Positions 36,070 to 45,789 of a DNA stretch of 52,858 nucleotides are shown here, one piece after another (within the stretch, counting starts at the first letter, position 1; each line of letters begins with the position of its first letter). The stretch is from contig JAFHKH010000010.1 in the NCBI GenBank assembly GCA_016937595.1, positions 1 through 52,858 of the forward strand, written 5' to 3'. The notes under the pieces were generated by a model, which worked only from the letters and a program-made list of their open reading frames with translations, searched no databases and was not told the DNA's origin. Origin of the DNA: Pseudomonas cedrina subsp. fulgida. Lineage in GTDB: Bacteria > Pseudomonadota > Gammaproteobacteria > Pseudomonadales > Pseudomonadaceae. The position numbers were made by a program, and so were the translations under genes.

Positions 36070-38902
36070 TCAGGCCCGGTCGCGCTCCAGCAGCGGCTTC
36101 AGGTAGTAACCGGTGTGTGACTGCGGCATTTCGGAAACCTGCTCCGGTGTGCCCACTGCGATGATCTGGCCACCCTTGGAACCGCCTTCCGGGCCCAGGT
36201 CCACCAGCCAGTCGGCGGTCTTGATCACATCCAGGTTGTGCTCGATCACCACCACGGTATTGCCGTGGTCACGCAAGCGGTGCAACACATCCAACAGTTG
36301 CTGGATATCCGCGAAATGCAGGCCGGTGGTCGGCTCATCGAGGATATACAGCGTCTTGCCAGTGTCGCGCTTGGACAGCTCACGGGACAACTTCACCCGT
36401 TGCGCTTCACCACCGGACAGCGTGGTCGCCGATTGCCCCAGCTTGATATACGACAGCCCCACATCCATCAACGTCTGCAGCTTGCGCGCCAGCGCCGGCA
36501 CCGCGTCGAAGAACACCCGCGCTTCCTCGATGGTCATTTCCAGGGTTTCGTGGATGCTCTTGCCCTTGTATTTGATCTCCAGGGTTTCGCGGTTATAGCG
36601 CTTGCTCTTGCACACATCGCACGGCACATAGATGTCCGGCAGGAAGTGCATCTCCACCTTGATCAAGCCGTCGCCCTGGCACGCCTCACAACGGCCGCCC
36701 TTGACGTTGAACGAGAAACGGCCTGGCCCGTAACCCCGCGAGCGCGATTCCGGAACGCCCGCAAACAGCTCGCGAATAGGCGTGAACAGCCCGGTGTACG
36801 TCGCCGGGTTGGAGCGCGGCGTGCGGCCGATCGGGCTCTGGTCGATATCGACGACCTTATCGAGGTGCTCCAGGCCTTTGATGCTGTCGTGGGCCGCCGC
36901 TTCAAGGGTGGTCGCGCCATTCAGGGCGGTGGCACTCAAGGGGAACAACGTATTGTTGATCAGCGTCGATTTGCCGGAGCCGGAAACACCGGTCACACAG
37001 GTCAGCAGACCCAGTGGAATCTCCAGGTCGACATTACGCAAGTTGTTGCCACGCGCGCCCTTGAGGTGCAGCGCCATTTTCTTGTTACGCGGCGTGCGCT
37101 TGGCCGGCACGCGATTTTCACGCGGCCGGACAGGTACTTGCCGGTCAGCGAGTCGGGATGCGCCATGACTTCGGCAGGCGTGCCCTCGGCGACAATATGT
37201 CCGCCATGCACACCCGCGCCCGGGCCGATGTCGACGACGTAATCCGCCAGTCGAATCGCGTCTTCATCATGCTCGACCACGATCACCGTGTTGCCAATAT
37301 CGCGCAGGTGTTTCAACGTACCCAGCAAACGATCGTTGTCCCGTTGATGCAAGCCAATCGATGGCTCATCGAGGATGTACAACACACCCACAAGGCCGGC
37401 GCCGATCTGGCTGGCCAGGCGAATCCGCTGGGCCTCACCGCCCGACAACGTGTCGGCACTGCGATCCAGCGACAGGTAATCCAGGCCGACGTTGACCAGG
37501 AACTGCAACCGCTCGCGAATTTCCTTGAGAATCTTGTCGGCGATTTCCCCGCGCCGTCCGGTCAGCTTGAGCACGCCAAAATACTCACAGGCATCGCCGA
37601 TCGGCAGGTTGGTCACCGCAGGCAATGTCTTCTCGCCGACCCACACATGCCGCGCCTCGCGACGCAGGCGCGTGCCTCGGCAATCCGGGCAAGGCTGGGT
37701 GCTGAGGAATTTCGCCAGCTCTTCGCGCACGCTGGCCGATTCGGTCTCGCGGTAGCGGCGCTCCAGGTTCGGCACGATGCCTTCGAACGGGTGGGAGCGC
37801 TTGACGATATCGCCACGGTCGTTCAGGTACTTGAAGTCGACGTTCTGCGAACCGCTGCCGTTGAGGATGACCTTCTGCTGGTCCGCCGGAAGCTGGTTGA
37901 ACGGCACTTCGAGGCTGAACTTATAGTGCGACGCCAACGACCCCAGCATCTGGAAGTAGTAGACGTTGCGCCTGTCCCAGCCACGAATCGCCCCCTCCGC
38001 CAGCGTCAGGTCGCCATTGACCAGGCGCTTGATGTCAAAGAACTGCTTCACACCCAGGCCATCACAGGTCGGGCAGGCGCGGCCGGGTTGTTGAAGGAAA
38101 ACAGCTTGGGTTCCAGCTCGCTGATGGCATGGCCGCAGATCGGGCAGGCAAAGCGCGCGGAGAAGATGATCTCTTCGCCCGGTTCGTCATCCATCGGCGC
38201 CACCAGGGCGATACCATCGGCCAGCTTCAGCGCGGTTTCGAACGACTCCGCCAAGCGCTGCTGCAGGTCGGCGCGCACCTTGAAGCGGTCAACCACCACA
38301 TCGATCGAGTGCTTCTTCTGTTTGTCCAGCTTGGGTGCTTCGTCCAGCTCATAGAGCTTGCCGTTGATCCGCGCGCGCACAAAACCTTGGGCACGCAGTT
38401 CTTCGAAGACGGAAAGGTGTTCACCCTTGCGCTCACGAATCACCGGCGCCAGCAGCATCAGCTTGGCGCCTTCCGGCTGGGCCAGCACCAGGTCGACCAT
38501 TTGGCTGACGGTCTGGGCTTCCAGGGGGATATCGTGGTCCGGGCAACGCGGAATACCCACGCGGGCATACAGCAGGCGCAGGTAGTCGTAGATCTCTGTA
38601 ATGGTGCCCACGGTGGAGCGCGGGTTATGGGACGTCGATTTCTGTTCGATGGAAATGGCTGGCGACAGGCCTTCAATGGTGTCGACGTCGGGCTTTTCCA
38701 TCATCGACAGGAACTGGCGGGCGTAGGCCGACAGGGACTCCACATAGCGACGCTGGCCTTCGGCATACAGCGTGTCGAACGCCAGCGACGATTTACCAGA
38801 CCCGGACAGGCCGGTAATGACGATCAGTTTATCCCGGGGCAGGGTCAGGTCGATGTTCTTCAGGTTGTGGGTTCTAGCCCCACGAATCAGGATCTTGTCC
38901 AA
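36070..38902 (-). CDS. uvrA: Excinuclease ABC subunit UvrA, with two one-base frameshifts as written
   Basis: UvrA is the damage-recognition ATPase of nucleotide excision repair; it loads UvrB on distorted DNA. Three reading frames must be joined. Frame one begins at a TTG (38902, [16 protein letters not shown]) and has Walker [10 protein letters not shown]. It breaks near 38080, inside the first zinc module (expected NNPAGACPTC), where one base is missing. Frame two carries the first ABC signature [13 protein letters not shown] and breaks near 37111 (expected [12 protein letters not shown]), again by one missing base. Frame three holds the second Walker [10 protein letters not shown], the zinc finger CEACQGDG...CDVC and [15 protein letters not shown]. 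Adding two bases gives 944 residues, the usual Pseudomonas length. Sequence error is the likeliest cause; a true double mutant would be UV-sensitive. Confidence 0.93.
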
Positions 38903-38952
38903 GATGGCCTCGCACGGCGGGCGTAAATAATGCCGGAGTATACGGCTAAAGA

Positions 38953-38968
38953 CTGGATGAATATACAC
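38953..38968. promoter_or_regulatory. Possible LexA (SOS) box between uvrA and the MFS gene
   Basis: CTGGATGAATATACAC resembles CTGT-N8-ACAG with two mismatches and an AT-rich centre. It sits 51 bases upstream of the uvrA start in the 178-base divergent gap. Weak evidence: uvrA is SOS-controlled in E. coli, but I cannot confirm it for Pseudomonas. Confidence 0.3.
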
Positions 38969-39080
38969 TGTCAAATGGCCGCTTGCAGCCTTGGATGAAA
39001 GCTGCGCGGCAAACCGCCGCATATACCCTCTCAATCGATGGGACTGGTAGAATCGCCGCCGGTTCACACGAGGTTTTTCC

Positions 39081-40475
39081 ATGCACGATCCCCACAGCGA
39101 ACGCATGAGTAGCGGCGAGACCCGAGCGGCAAGCGGTCTGGCCCTGGTGTTTGCCTTCCGTATGCTTGGCATGTTCATGGTATTGCCGGTGCTGGCGACC
39201 TATGGGATGGATCTCGCAGGCGCGACCCCCGCATTGATCGGCCTGGCGATTGGCGCCTATGGCCTGACCCAGGCGATTTTCCAGATTCCGTTCGGGATCA
39301 TTTCCGACCGCATCGGCCGCCGCCCGGTGATCTACCTCGGATTGATCGTCTTCGCCCTGGGCAGCGTGCTTGCGGCCCAGTCCGATTCCATCTGGGGCGT
39401 GATCGCCGGGCGCATCCTGCAAGGCGCCGGTGCGATTTCCGCCGCGGTCATGGCATTGCTCTCCGACCTGACCCGCGAACAGCACCGCACCAAGGCGATG
39501 GCCATGATCGGCATGACCATCGGCCTGTCGTTTGCCGTGGCCATGGTGGTCGGCCCCTTGCTGACCCGCGCGTTCGGCCTGCACGGGCTGTTCCTGGCCA
39601 CCGGCGGCATGGCGTTGTTCGGCATCGTGATCGTGGCCTTCATGGTGCCGCGCGCCACCGGTACGCTGCAGCACCGCGAGTCGGGCGTCGCGCGCAAGGC
39701 ACTCTTGCCAACGCTCAAGCATCCCGACCTGCTGCGCCTGGATTTAGGTATCTTCGCATTACATGCAATGTTGATGTGCAGCTTCGTCGCCTTGCCCCTG
39801 GCGCTGGTGGAAAAAGCCGGGTTGCCCAAGGAACAGCACTGGTGGGTGTACCTGACCGCACTGCTGGTTTCGTTTTTCGCCATGATCCCGTTCATTATCT
39901 ATGGCGAGAAAAAACGCAAAATGAAACGAGTTTTGCTCGGCGCCATCGCGACCCTGATGCTCACTGAGCTATTCTTCTGGCAGTTCGGCGACAGCCTGCG
40001 GGCACTGGTAATCGGCACGGTGGTATTTTTCACCGCGTTCAACCTGCTGGAGGCTTCATTGCCTTCGCTGATCAGTAAAGTTTCACCGGCCGGCGGCAAA
40101 GGCACGGCGATGGGGGTGTATTCCACCAGCCAGTTCCTGGGCTCCGCACTGGGCGGCATCATGGGTGGCTGGATGTTCCAGCATGGCGGTTTGTCGGTTG
40201 TTTTCCTGGGATGCGCCGGGCTGGCTGCACTTTGGCTGGCCTTTGCTGTTACCATGCGCGAACCTCCCTACGTGACGAGTCTGCGCTTGCCGTTATCGCC
40301 CGACGCGATGCGCGAAGCTGGCCTGGCCGAGCGCCTGAAGACCGTCACCGGGGTTACCGATGCCGTGGTTGTCGCTGAAGAAGCCGCCATCTACATCAAA
40401 CTAGACACCGAATTATTGGATCGCGCGACGCTCGAGCAACTGGTCAATCCAGTGCCGACAGCGCGCCCAGCTTAG
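39081..40475 (+). CDS. MFS transporter of the YajR type with C-terminal YAM-like domain
   Basis: A 464-residue inner-membrane transporter with twelve predicted helices. The MFS motif A is clear ([17 protein letters not shown], about residues 73-89) and motif C-like glycine segments follow. After the last helix (ending about residue 390) comes a soluble tail with [28 protein letters not shown], a ferredoxin-like beta-alpha-beta pattern like the YAM domain of E. coli YajR. Substrate unknown; proton-coupled drug or metabolite export is inference from the family. It diverges from uvrA and precedes ssb by 9 bases, so ssb may be transcribed with it. Confidence 0.85.
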   Translation: MHDPHSERMSSGETRAASGLALVFAFRMLGMFMVLPVLATYGMDLAGATPALIGLAIGAYGLTQAIFQIPFGIISDRIGRRPVIYLGLIVFALGSVLAAQSDSIWGVIAGRILQGAGAISAAVMALLSDLTREQHRTKAMAMIGMTIGLSFAVAMVVGPLLTRAFGLHGLFLATGGMALFGIVIVAFMVPRATGTLQHRESGVARKALLPTLKHPDLLRLDLGIFALHAMLMCSFVALPLALVEKAGLPKEQHWWVYLTALLVSFFAMIPFIIYGEKKRKMKRVLLGAIATLMLTELFFWQFGDSLRALVIGTVVFFTAFNLLEASLPSLISKVSPAGGKGTAMGVYSTSQFLGSALGGIMGGWMFQHGGLSVVFLGCAGLAALWLAFAVTMREPPYVTSLRLPLSPDAMREAGLAERLKTVTGVTDAVVVAEEAAIYIKLDTELLDRATLEQLVNPVPTARPA

Positions 40476-40484
40476 GAGAACGTT

Positions 40485-41000
40485 ATGGCCCGTGGGGTTA
40501 ACAAAGTCATATTGGTCGGTACGTGCGGCCAGGATCCCGAAGTTCGCTACTTGCCTAACGGTAACGCCGTGACCAACCTGAGTCTGGCGACCAGCGAGCA
40601 GTGGACCGACAAGCAGACCGGCCAGAAAGTCGAGAAGACCGAATGGCACCGCGTGTCGATGTTCGGCAAGGTGGCGGAGATCGCCGGTGAGTACCTGCGC
40701 AAAGGTTCGCAGGTGTACATCGAAGGCAAGCTGCAAACCCGCGAGTGGGAAAAAGACGGCATCAAGCGTTACACCACTGAAATCGTGGTCGACATGCAAG
40801 GCACCATGCAACTGCTGGGCGGCCGTCCACAGGGCGACCAACAGGGCCAGGGCGGCATGCCCAACTCGGCACCGCGCCCGCAGCAGTCGCGTCCGCAGCC
40901 AAGCCAGCAGCCCCAGCGTGAATCGCGTCCAGCGCCACAGCAGGCCGCACCGCAGCCAGCTCCGGATTTCGACAGCTTTGATGACGATATCCCGTTCTAG
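40485..41000 (+). CDS. ssb: Single-stranded DNA-binding protein
   Basis: A 171-residue SSB that coats single-stranded DNA in replication, recombination and repair. The OB fold covers residues 1-112 ([39 protein letters not shown]). A long glutamine- and proline-rich linker follows (roughly 113-160), and the acidic tip DSFDDDIPF, the docking peptide for many partner proteins, ends it. TAGGAGAA precedes the ATG. The uvrA-MFS-ssb neighbourhood is usual in Pseudomonas and echoes the uvrA-ssb divergent pair of E. coli. A terminator shared with the next gene follows. Confidence 0.98.
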   Translation: MARGVNKVILVGTCGQDPEVRYLPNGNAVTNLSLATSEQWTDKQTGQKVEKTEWHRVSMFGKVAEIAGEYLRKGSQVYIEGKLQTREWEKDGIKRYTTEIVVDMQGTMQLLGGRPQGDQQGQGGMPNSAPRPQQSRPQPSQQPQRESRPAPQQAAPQPAPDFDSFDDDIPF

Positions 41001-41030
41001 GACGCATCAAAGCAAAAAGCCAAAACACAT

Positions 41031-41069
41031 AAAAAACCGCGCCGCCGACCAGGACGCGCGGTTTTTTTA
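41031..41069. terminator. Bidirectional terminator after ssb
   Basis: AAAAAACCGCG and CGCGGTTTTTTT as outer stem with a 16-base interior. The A and T runs suit both ssb (+) and the convergent hydrolase (-), whose stop codon lies at its edge. Confidence 0.85.
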
Positions 41070-41909
41070 TGGGCGATACGCGGTCCAGGACTGTGCGAAG
41101 CGCAACATATCGTCATTGACTCGCTGCTTGTGCGTGTCGATCAAGCCATGGGGCGCGCCTGTATACACCAGCAACTGGGCGTGTGGAATCAAGCGTTTGC
41201 TCTCCAGGGCCGATGCACGGATCGGCACGATTTGATCGTCACCGCCATGAATGATGAGCGTCGGCATATTGAAGTGCTTCAAGTCTTCCCGAAAGTCTGT
41301 TTCCGAAAATGCCTTGATGCTGTCAAAAGTGTTTTTGTGCCCGCCCATTACACCCTGCATCCAGAATGAATTGATCAAGCCTTGTGAGGGTTCGCCAACC
41401 GCGCGATTGAATCCGAAGAATGGACCGCTGGCCAGATCAAGATAGAGCTGCGAGCGGTTGGCAATTGAATCGCTACGCATCCCGTCGAAGACCTCGATCG
41501 GCGTACCGTTGGGGTTGCTGGCGGTCTTCAGCATCAGGGGCGTTACAGCGCAGATCAAGCCCGCCTTGGCTACACGCGCCGTGCCATGCCGCGCGATATA
41601 GCGTGCAATTTCACCTCCTCCGGTGGAAAAACCGAAAAGGATCAGATTGGTCAGATCCAGGTGTTCGATCAACTCCGCCAAATCATCTGCATAATGGTCC
41701 ATGTCATTGCCATCCCACGGCTGGCTGGAACGGCCATGCCCTCGGCGGTCATGCGCAATGGCGCGAAAACCGTTGTGGGAGAAATGCAGCATCTGCGATT
41801 CCCAACTGTCGCTATTGAGCGGCCACCCGTGGCAGAACACAATGGGCTGACCGCTCCCCCAGTCCTTGTAATAAAGATCGTTGCCTTCGCGAGTTTTAAG
41901 ATAAACCAT
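41067..41909 (-). CDS. Alpha/beta hydrolase of the non-heme chloroperoxidase / arylesterase family
   Basis: A 280-residue cytosolic alpha/beta hydrolase with an apparent catalytic triad: S95 in the nucleophile elbow GFSTGGGE, aspartate at 224/225 in HGGDDQIVP, and H254 in GAPHGLID. The oxyanion region [10 protein letters not shown] follows the first strand, and [28 protein letters not shown] is the usual block after it (seen in two parts). It closely resembles the P. fluorescens aryl esterase and cofactor-free haloperoxidases, which can show esterase and perhydrolase activity. The natural substrate cannot be read from sequence. Single-gene unit, transcribed toward ssb; a 203-base gap separates it from the divergent tam. 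Confidence 0.9.
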   Translation of the reverse strand: MVYLKTREGNDLYYKDWGSGQPIVFCHGWPLNSDSWESQMLHFSHNGFRAIAHDRRGHGRSSQPWDGNDMDHYADDLAELIEHLDLTNLILFGFSTGGGEIARYIARHGTARVAKAGLICAVTPLMLKTASNPNGTPIEVFDGMRSDSIANRSQLYLDLASGPFFGFNRAVGEPSQGLINSFWMQGVMGGHKNTFDSIKAFSETDFREDLKHFNMPTLIIHGGDDQIVPIRASALESKRLIPHAQLLVYTGAPHGLIDTHKQRVNDDMLRFAQSWTAYRP

Positions 41910-42112
41910 GACGTAGCTCCAATGACGTGGACGAATTTAATGGGGGAGCCAGTAAAATCGTCTGTCGACACTGCGCTGGCATTTGCATTGACGACCCACT
42001 GAGGGGCGGTTCGAAAATAAGATTAGCCCCGTTTCGCGGAAGGGAAGGGAAGGGGGAGGAAGGTATGCGTTTTTTGATACCGTATTCGCCACCAAAAAGA
42101 AGGAGCGCACCG

Positions 42113-42874
42113 ATGACCTGGTCAGCCCAGCAATACACCCTGTTCGAACAGCAGCGCACCCGTCCTGTCCGTGACCTGGTCGCGGCCATTCCAACCACCG
42201 AGGTGCGTAACGCCGTCGACCTGGGTTGCGGCCCCGGCAATTCCACCGAAGTACTGGCCGAGCGCTACCCGCACGCCCACGTCACCGGCCTGGACAGCTC
42301 CGACGACATGCTGGCCGACGCGCGCAAACGCCTGCCGGCGCTCAGCTTCGAACTGGCGGATATCGGCGCCTGGAACCCCGCGCAGACGTTCGATGTGATC
42401 CTGGCCAATGCCTCCCTGCAATGGCTGCCGGATCACGCCACGCTTTACCCGCATCTGGTCCATCAATTGACGCCCGGTGGCACGCTGGCGGTACAGACAC
42501 CTGACAACCTCGACGAGCCCGCCCACCGGCTGGCCCGCGAAGTCGCGGCCGATGGCCCATGGTCTTCCAAAATCGGCGCGGTCAAACACAATGAACGCCA
42601 CACGGCGAGTTACTACTACGAATTGCTGGCCAAGTACTGCAGCACCGTCGATGTGTGGCGCACCACCTATCTGCACCCGCTGGCGGATCACGCCGCCGTG
42701 GTGGAATGGTTCAAGGCTTCGGCACTGCGGCCCTTTCTCGCGCCGTTGAGCGACGCTGAAAAAGCCGCTTTCCTACGTGAATATCAAGCGCGTATTACCC
42801 AGGGCTATCCCGCCCTGGGCGATGGCACGGTGTTGCTGCCCTTTCCGCGCTTGTTCATCCTCGCAACACGCTGA
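42113..42874 (+). CDS. tam: Trans-aconitate 2-methyltransferase
   Basis: A 253-residue class I SAM-dependent methyltransferase. The SAM motif VDLGCGPGNST lies at residues 35-45, followed by GLDSSDDML (acidic ribose contact) and LANASLQWLPDH. Sequence and length match E. coli Tam, which methylates trans-aconitate, a spontaneous isomer that inhibits aconitase, and so protects the TCA cycle. The start has AAGGAG upstream; the frame stays open back to 41927, but that part has no family character. It converges with the isochorismatase-like gene. Substrate assignment is by family resemblance. Confidence 0.9.
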   Translation: MTWSAQQYTLFEQQRTRPVRDLVAAIPTTEVRNAVDLGCGPGNSTEVLAERYPHAHVTGLDSSDDMLADARKRLPALSFELADIGAWNPAQTFDVILANASLQWLPDHATLYPHLVHQLTPGGTLAVQTPDNLDEPAHRLAREVAADGPWSSKIGAVKHNERHTASYYYELLAKYCSTVDVWRTTYLHPLADHAAVVEWFKASALRPFLAPLSDAEKAAFLREYQARITQGYPALGDGTVLLPFPRLFILATR

Positions 42875-42888
42875 TGCCTGAATGGCGG

Positions 42889-43452
42889 TCACGCGGCCGC
42901 CGCGTGCGCCTTCAGGTACTCACCTGCCGACACCACGCTTGCGTAACCAAACGCCAGCGATGCCATGTAAGCCCCGTGCACCTGGGCCGCAGGGATCAGT
43001 TGACCATTAAATTCCTGATCCCGCGTCGCGCACGCGTCATGAATCACCGTGACCGTGTAGCCCAGGTCCGCCGCCGCTCGCACCACGGCATCAATGCACA
43101 TATGGCTCATGCTGCCGACCACTACCAATTCGGTGATGCTGCGTTGTTCCAGCAGCGCCTGCAGATTGGTTTCGCGAAACGCGTTCACGAAATGTTTGAG
43201 CACCACCGGTTCATTGGCTTCGTTCAGCACTTTGCTGTGCAGGTGTGCACCCTCGGAGCCCGGCGTGAAGAAGGGCGCGTCCTCGGAGGTGAACTCGTGA
43301 CGTACGTGAATCACCGCATCGCCCGCCTGACGAAACGCTTGCAACACTTGCACGGCCTTGTCTGCCGCGGCTTCCACGCCGTCGAGTGGCCACTTGCCGT
43401 GGGGGAAGTAGTCGTTCTGAATATCGATTAGGATGAGCGCTTGCTTGGCCAT
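42889..43452 (-). CDS. Isochorismatase-family cysteine hydrolase
   Basis: A 187-residue hydrolase of the isochorismatase/nicotinamidase superfamily. The catalytic triad is complete: D10 (LILIDIQNDYF), K87 (VVLKHFVNAF) and C119 (GSMSHMCIDA). Members cleave amides or isochorismate; the substrate here is unknown. The chosen start MAKQALILIDIQ is family-like; the frame remains open 18 codons further but crosses into the intergenic region. It is transcribed divergently from a GlxA-type regulator 97 bases away, which suggests that regulator controls it. Confidence 0.9.
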   Translation of the reverse strand: MAKQALILIDIQNDYFPHGKWPLDGVEAAADKAVQVLQAFRQAGDAVIHVRHEFTSEDAPFFTPGSEGAHLHSKVLNEANEPVVLKHFVNAFRETNLQALLEQRSITELVVVGSMSHMCIDAVVRAAADLGYTVTVIHDACATRDQEFNGQLIPAAQVHGAYMASLAFGYASVVSAGEYLKAHAAAA

Positions 43453-43549
43453 GTGTGTTGCCTCGTGATGGGTTGATAGGCCCAGTATGTTAGCTGGCGC
43501 CTGCACTTGGGCATTGGCTGCACCGACAATAACAGAGGGAAAACTGACA

Positions 43550-44508
43550 ATGGTCGTGGTTGAGCTGGGCGTACTGATCTACCACGGTGCGCAGTTGGCG
43601 GCCGTGCATGGCTTGACCGATCTGTTCGGCGTGGCCAATCGCATCGCCGCCGAGCATCAATCGGCGCAATTGCCGTTGCTGCGCGTCAGCCATTGGCAAG
43701 TGGATGCGAGCGGCCAGCCGGTGCGCGTATTCAGCAGCCATCCCGGCGCGGCTCAACCGATGATGGCCGTGCTGGTACCGCCATCGGTGGGTGAGTTCAC
43801 CGAAGAACAAGCCCCCCCGCACTGCTGGAATGGATTCGCCAACAACACGCCGCCGGCACCGTGCTCGGCGGCGTGTGCATCGGTTCGATCCTGCTGGCGC
43901 GCAGTGGGCTGTTGGACGGGCGCAGCGCCACCACGCACTGGTCTTCCGCCGAATCTTTCGCGGCCCGTTACCCAGCGGTACGCCTGGAGGCGGACAAACC
44001 CATCGTCGATGACGGCGACCTGATCACCACCGCCGGCTTGATGGCCTGGTCCGACCTCGGCCTGCGCCTGGTCGACCGGCTGATGGGCCCGAGCCTTGCG
44101 GCGGATACTGCACGTTTCCTGGTGATTGAACACAGTGACAGCGCCAGCCAGTGCGGCAGCAATTTCGCGCCGATCCTCGGCCACGGTGACGCTGCGATCC
44201 TAAAGGTCCAGCACGGGTTGCAGGCGAGCGGCGCGGTGGAGGTGTCCCTGGCGGCGATGGCGCAGGAAGCGGGCCTGGAAGAGCGCACCTTCCTGCGGCG
44301 CTTTCGCCAAGCCACGGGCTTGAAACCCACCGAATACTGCCAACACCTGCGAGTGGGCAAAGCGCGGCAGATGCTGGAGTTTACCAATGGCACTATCGAC
44401 CATATTGCCTGGACCGTGGGTTACCAGGACCCCAGCGCGTTTCGCGCGCTCTTCAAGCGAATTACCGGCTTGGCGCCGAGTGACTATCGCCGCCGCTTTG
44501 GGGTGTGA
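43550..44508 (+). pseudogene. GlxA-family AraC-type transcription regulator, broken by a one-base frameshift as written
   Basis: A regulator with an N-terminal DJ-1/PfpI-like domain and a C-terminal AraC helix-turn-helix. The first frame reads MVVVELGVLIYHGAQLAAVHG to about residue 88, then shifts in a run of seven C (43812-43818). The rest continues one frame over (LLEWIRQQHAAGTVLGGVCIGS) through the DJ-1 cysteine loop to the HTH region EAGLEERTFLRRFRQATGLK and VGYQDPSAFRALFKRITG, ending at 44508. One extra C gives 319 residues, the family size. Either sequence error or slippage in the C tract is possible. Divergent from the isochorismatase-like gene, its likely target. Confidence 0.87.
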
Positions 44509-44518
44509 ATCGTGCAGA

Positions 44519-44541
44519 ACGCCGCACCCTCAACGCGGCGT
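44519..44541 (+). repeat. Inverted repeat after the AraC-type gene, flanked by direct repeats
   Basis: ACGCCGC and GCGGCGT pair across a 9-base loop. CGTGCAGAA occurs directly on both sides (44511-44519 and 44542-44550). No T run follows, so it is a weak terminator at best. Confidence 0.5.
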
Positions 44542-44679
44542 CGTGCAGAATAAAACAGGCCAACTGCCATCTCTTTTCCGGCAACCGGCCGATTTGCAAA
44601 ACCCTTCTTGTTGAGGCGGCCTTGGCCTGATCCCTGCAACCTTCTTGCCTACCCACAGCGGGATGACCAAGGAGGATGC

Positions 44680-45789
44680 ATGACCCCGACTCAGCCCAAG
44701 AAGCTGGTAGTCGCTCACTCCACGCGAGTCGGCGCGCCAACGCATGAGATCGAAACTAACCGGGCCTTGGCGCGCTGGCTGGCGCACATACTGGGACTCA
44801 AATTCGGTGGCAGCTATGACCCCGATCTGCACGCGGGTCGAGCGCTGTACTTGCTGCCCACGCAGACCCTGATCGGCCCGGACCAGGCGCGCGCGCTTAA
44901 TGTTCAAGGGCCGCAAGACCTGTGGGGCGGCTACGTCGAGCACGACTTTATCTGCACCAAAGCCATCACCCATGGCTTGATCGGCCCTGACGCCAAAGCG
45001 CCCCAGGGCTGGTCGACATTGTTCTGCGAGCGGGTGCGAGACGTCGTCCTGGATGGCTTGAGCGTCTTCGCCCTGGAGGACGCACGACCTGCCGCCACAC
45101 GCTTGCTCTACAGCGGGCCTGTGCGCATGAAGCCGGTGCATGCCTGCGCGGGCCGGGGCCAGGAGGTCATCCGCAGCCTCGACGAGCTTGATGCTGTGCT
45201 GGCTCGGCCGGATGCCGCAACGCTCTTCAACGAAGGTGTGGTACTGGAACAAGACCTGAAGGATGTGGTCACCCACAGTGTGGGCCAGAGTTTTATCGGT
45301 GATCATGTGTTCAGCTACTGCGGTGAGCAATACCTGACTCAAGACGGGCAGGGGGCCGAGGTCTACGGCGGTTCTACCCTGTTGGTGGTGCCTGGCGGCT
45401 ACGATGCTCTGTTGACGCTTGAACTGCCCGACGATGTACGCGAGGCCATCGGGCAAGCCCAGGTCTTCGACAGCGCCGCTGATGAAGCCTACCCAGGTTT
45501 CTATGCGTCGCGGCGCAACTACGACATCGCCCAAGGCCTGGACAGCGATGGCCAACGTCGCAGCGGCGTGCTCGAGCAGTCTTGGCGCATGGGCGGCGCC
45601 AGCAGCGCGGAGGTCGCGGCGCTGCAGAGCTTCGTCAACGACCCTGGCCTCAAAGCCATTCGGGTGTCTTCGGTGGAAACCTACCAAGACCAGGCGCTGC
45701 CGGCCGACGCCATCGAGGTGTACCGCGGGCCGGCGGAAAACAGCGACTTTCTTCTCAAGTACGTGACGGTTAAATCTTATGACGGCTAG
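44680..45789 (+). CDS. DUF3182 family protein
   Basis: A 369-residue protein that I place in the DUF3182 family from its overall look; function unknown. It has no signal peptide or membrane helix. Segments such as RMKPVHACAGRGQEV, LFNEGVVLEQDL and FIGDHVFSYCGEQ resemble strands and loops of ATP-grasp ligases, and VLEQSWRMGGASSAEVAALQ is a conserved-looking block near the C-terminus. That fold assignment is inference. AAGGAGG lies five bases before the ATG; an upstream in-frame start at 44608 is less likely. Its last 11 bases overlap the next gene, a hydrolase, so the two are probably translated together and act in one pathway. Confidence 0.75.
   Translation: MTPTQPKKLVVAHSTRVGAPTHEIETNRALARWLAHILGLKFGGSYDPDLHAGRALYLLPTQTLIGPDQARALNVQGPQDLWGGYVEHDFICTKAITHGLIGPDAKAPQGWSTLFCERVRDVVLDGLSVFALEDARPAATRLLYSGPVRMKPVHACAGRGQEVIRSLDELDAVLARPDAATLFNEGVVLEQDLKDVVTHSVGQSFIGDHVFSYCGEQYLTQDGQGAEVYGGSTLLVVPGGYDALLTLELPDDVREAIGQAQVFDSAADEAYPGFYASRRNYDIAQGLDSDGQRRSGVLEQSWRMGGASSAEVAALQSFVNDPGLKAIRVSSVETYQDQALPADAIEVYRGPAENSDFLLKYVTVKSYDG

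Noticed and set aside
36238-38926. Long + strand frames across uvrA (334, 398 and 265 codons)
   Set aside because: They mirror the real UvrA on the - strand, which shows clear Walker, signature and zinc motifs.
41927-42112. In-frame N-terminal extension of tam
   Set aside because: The frame is open, but tam has AAGGAG directly before its ATG at 42113 and the extension does not resemble any methyltransferase N-terminus; it also includes a purine-rich stretch typical of a leader.
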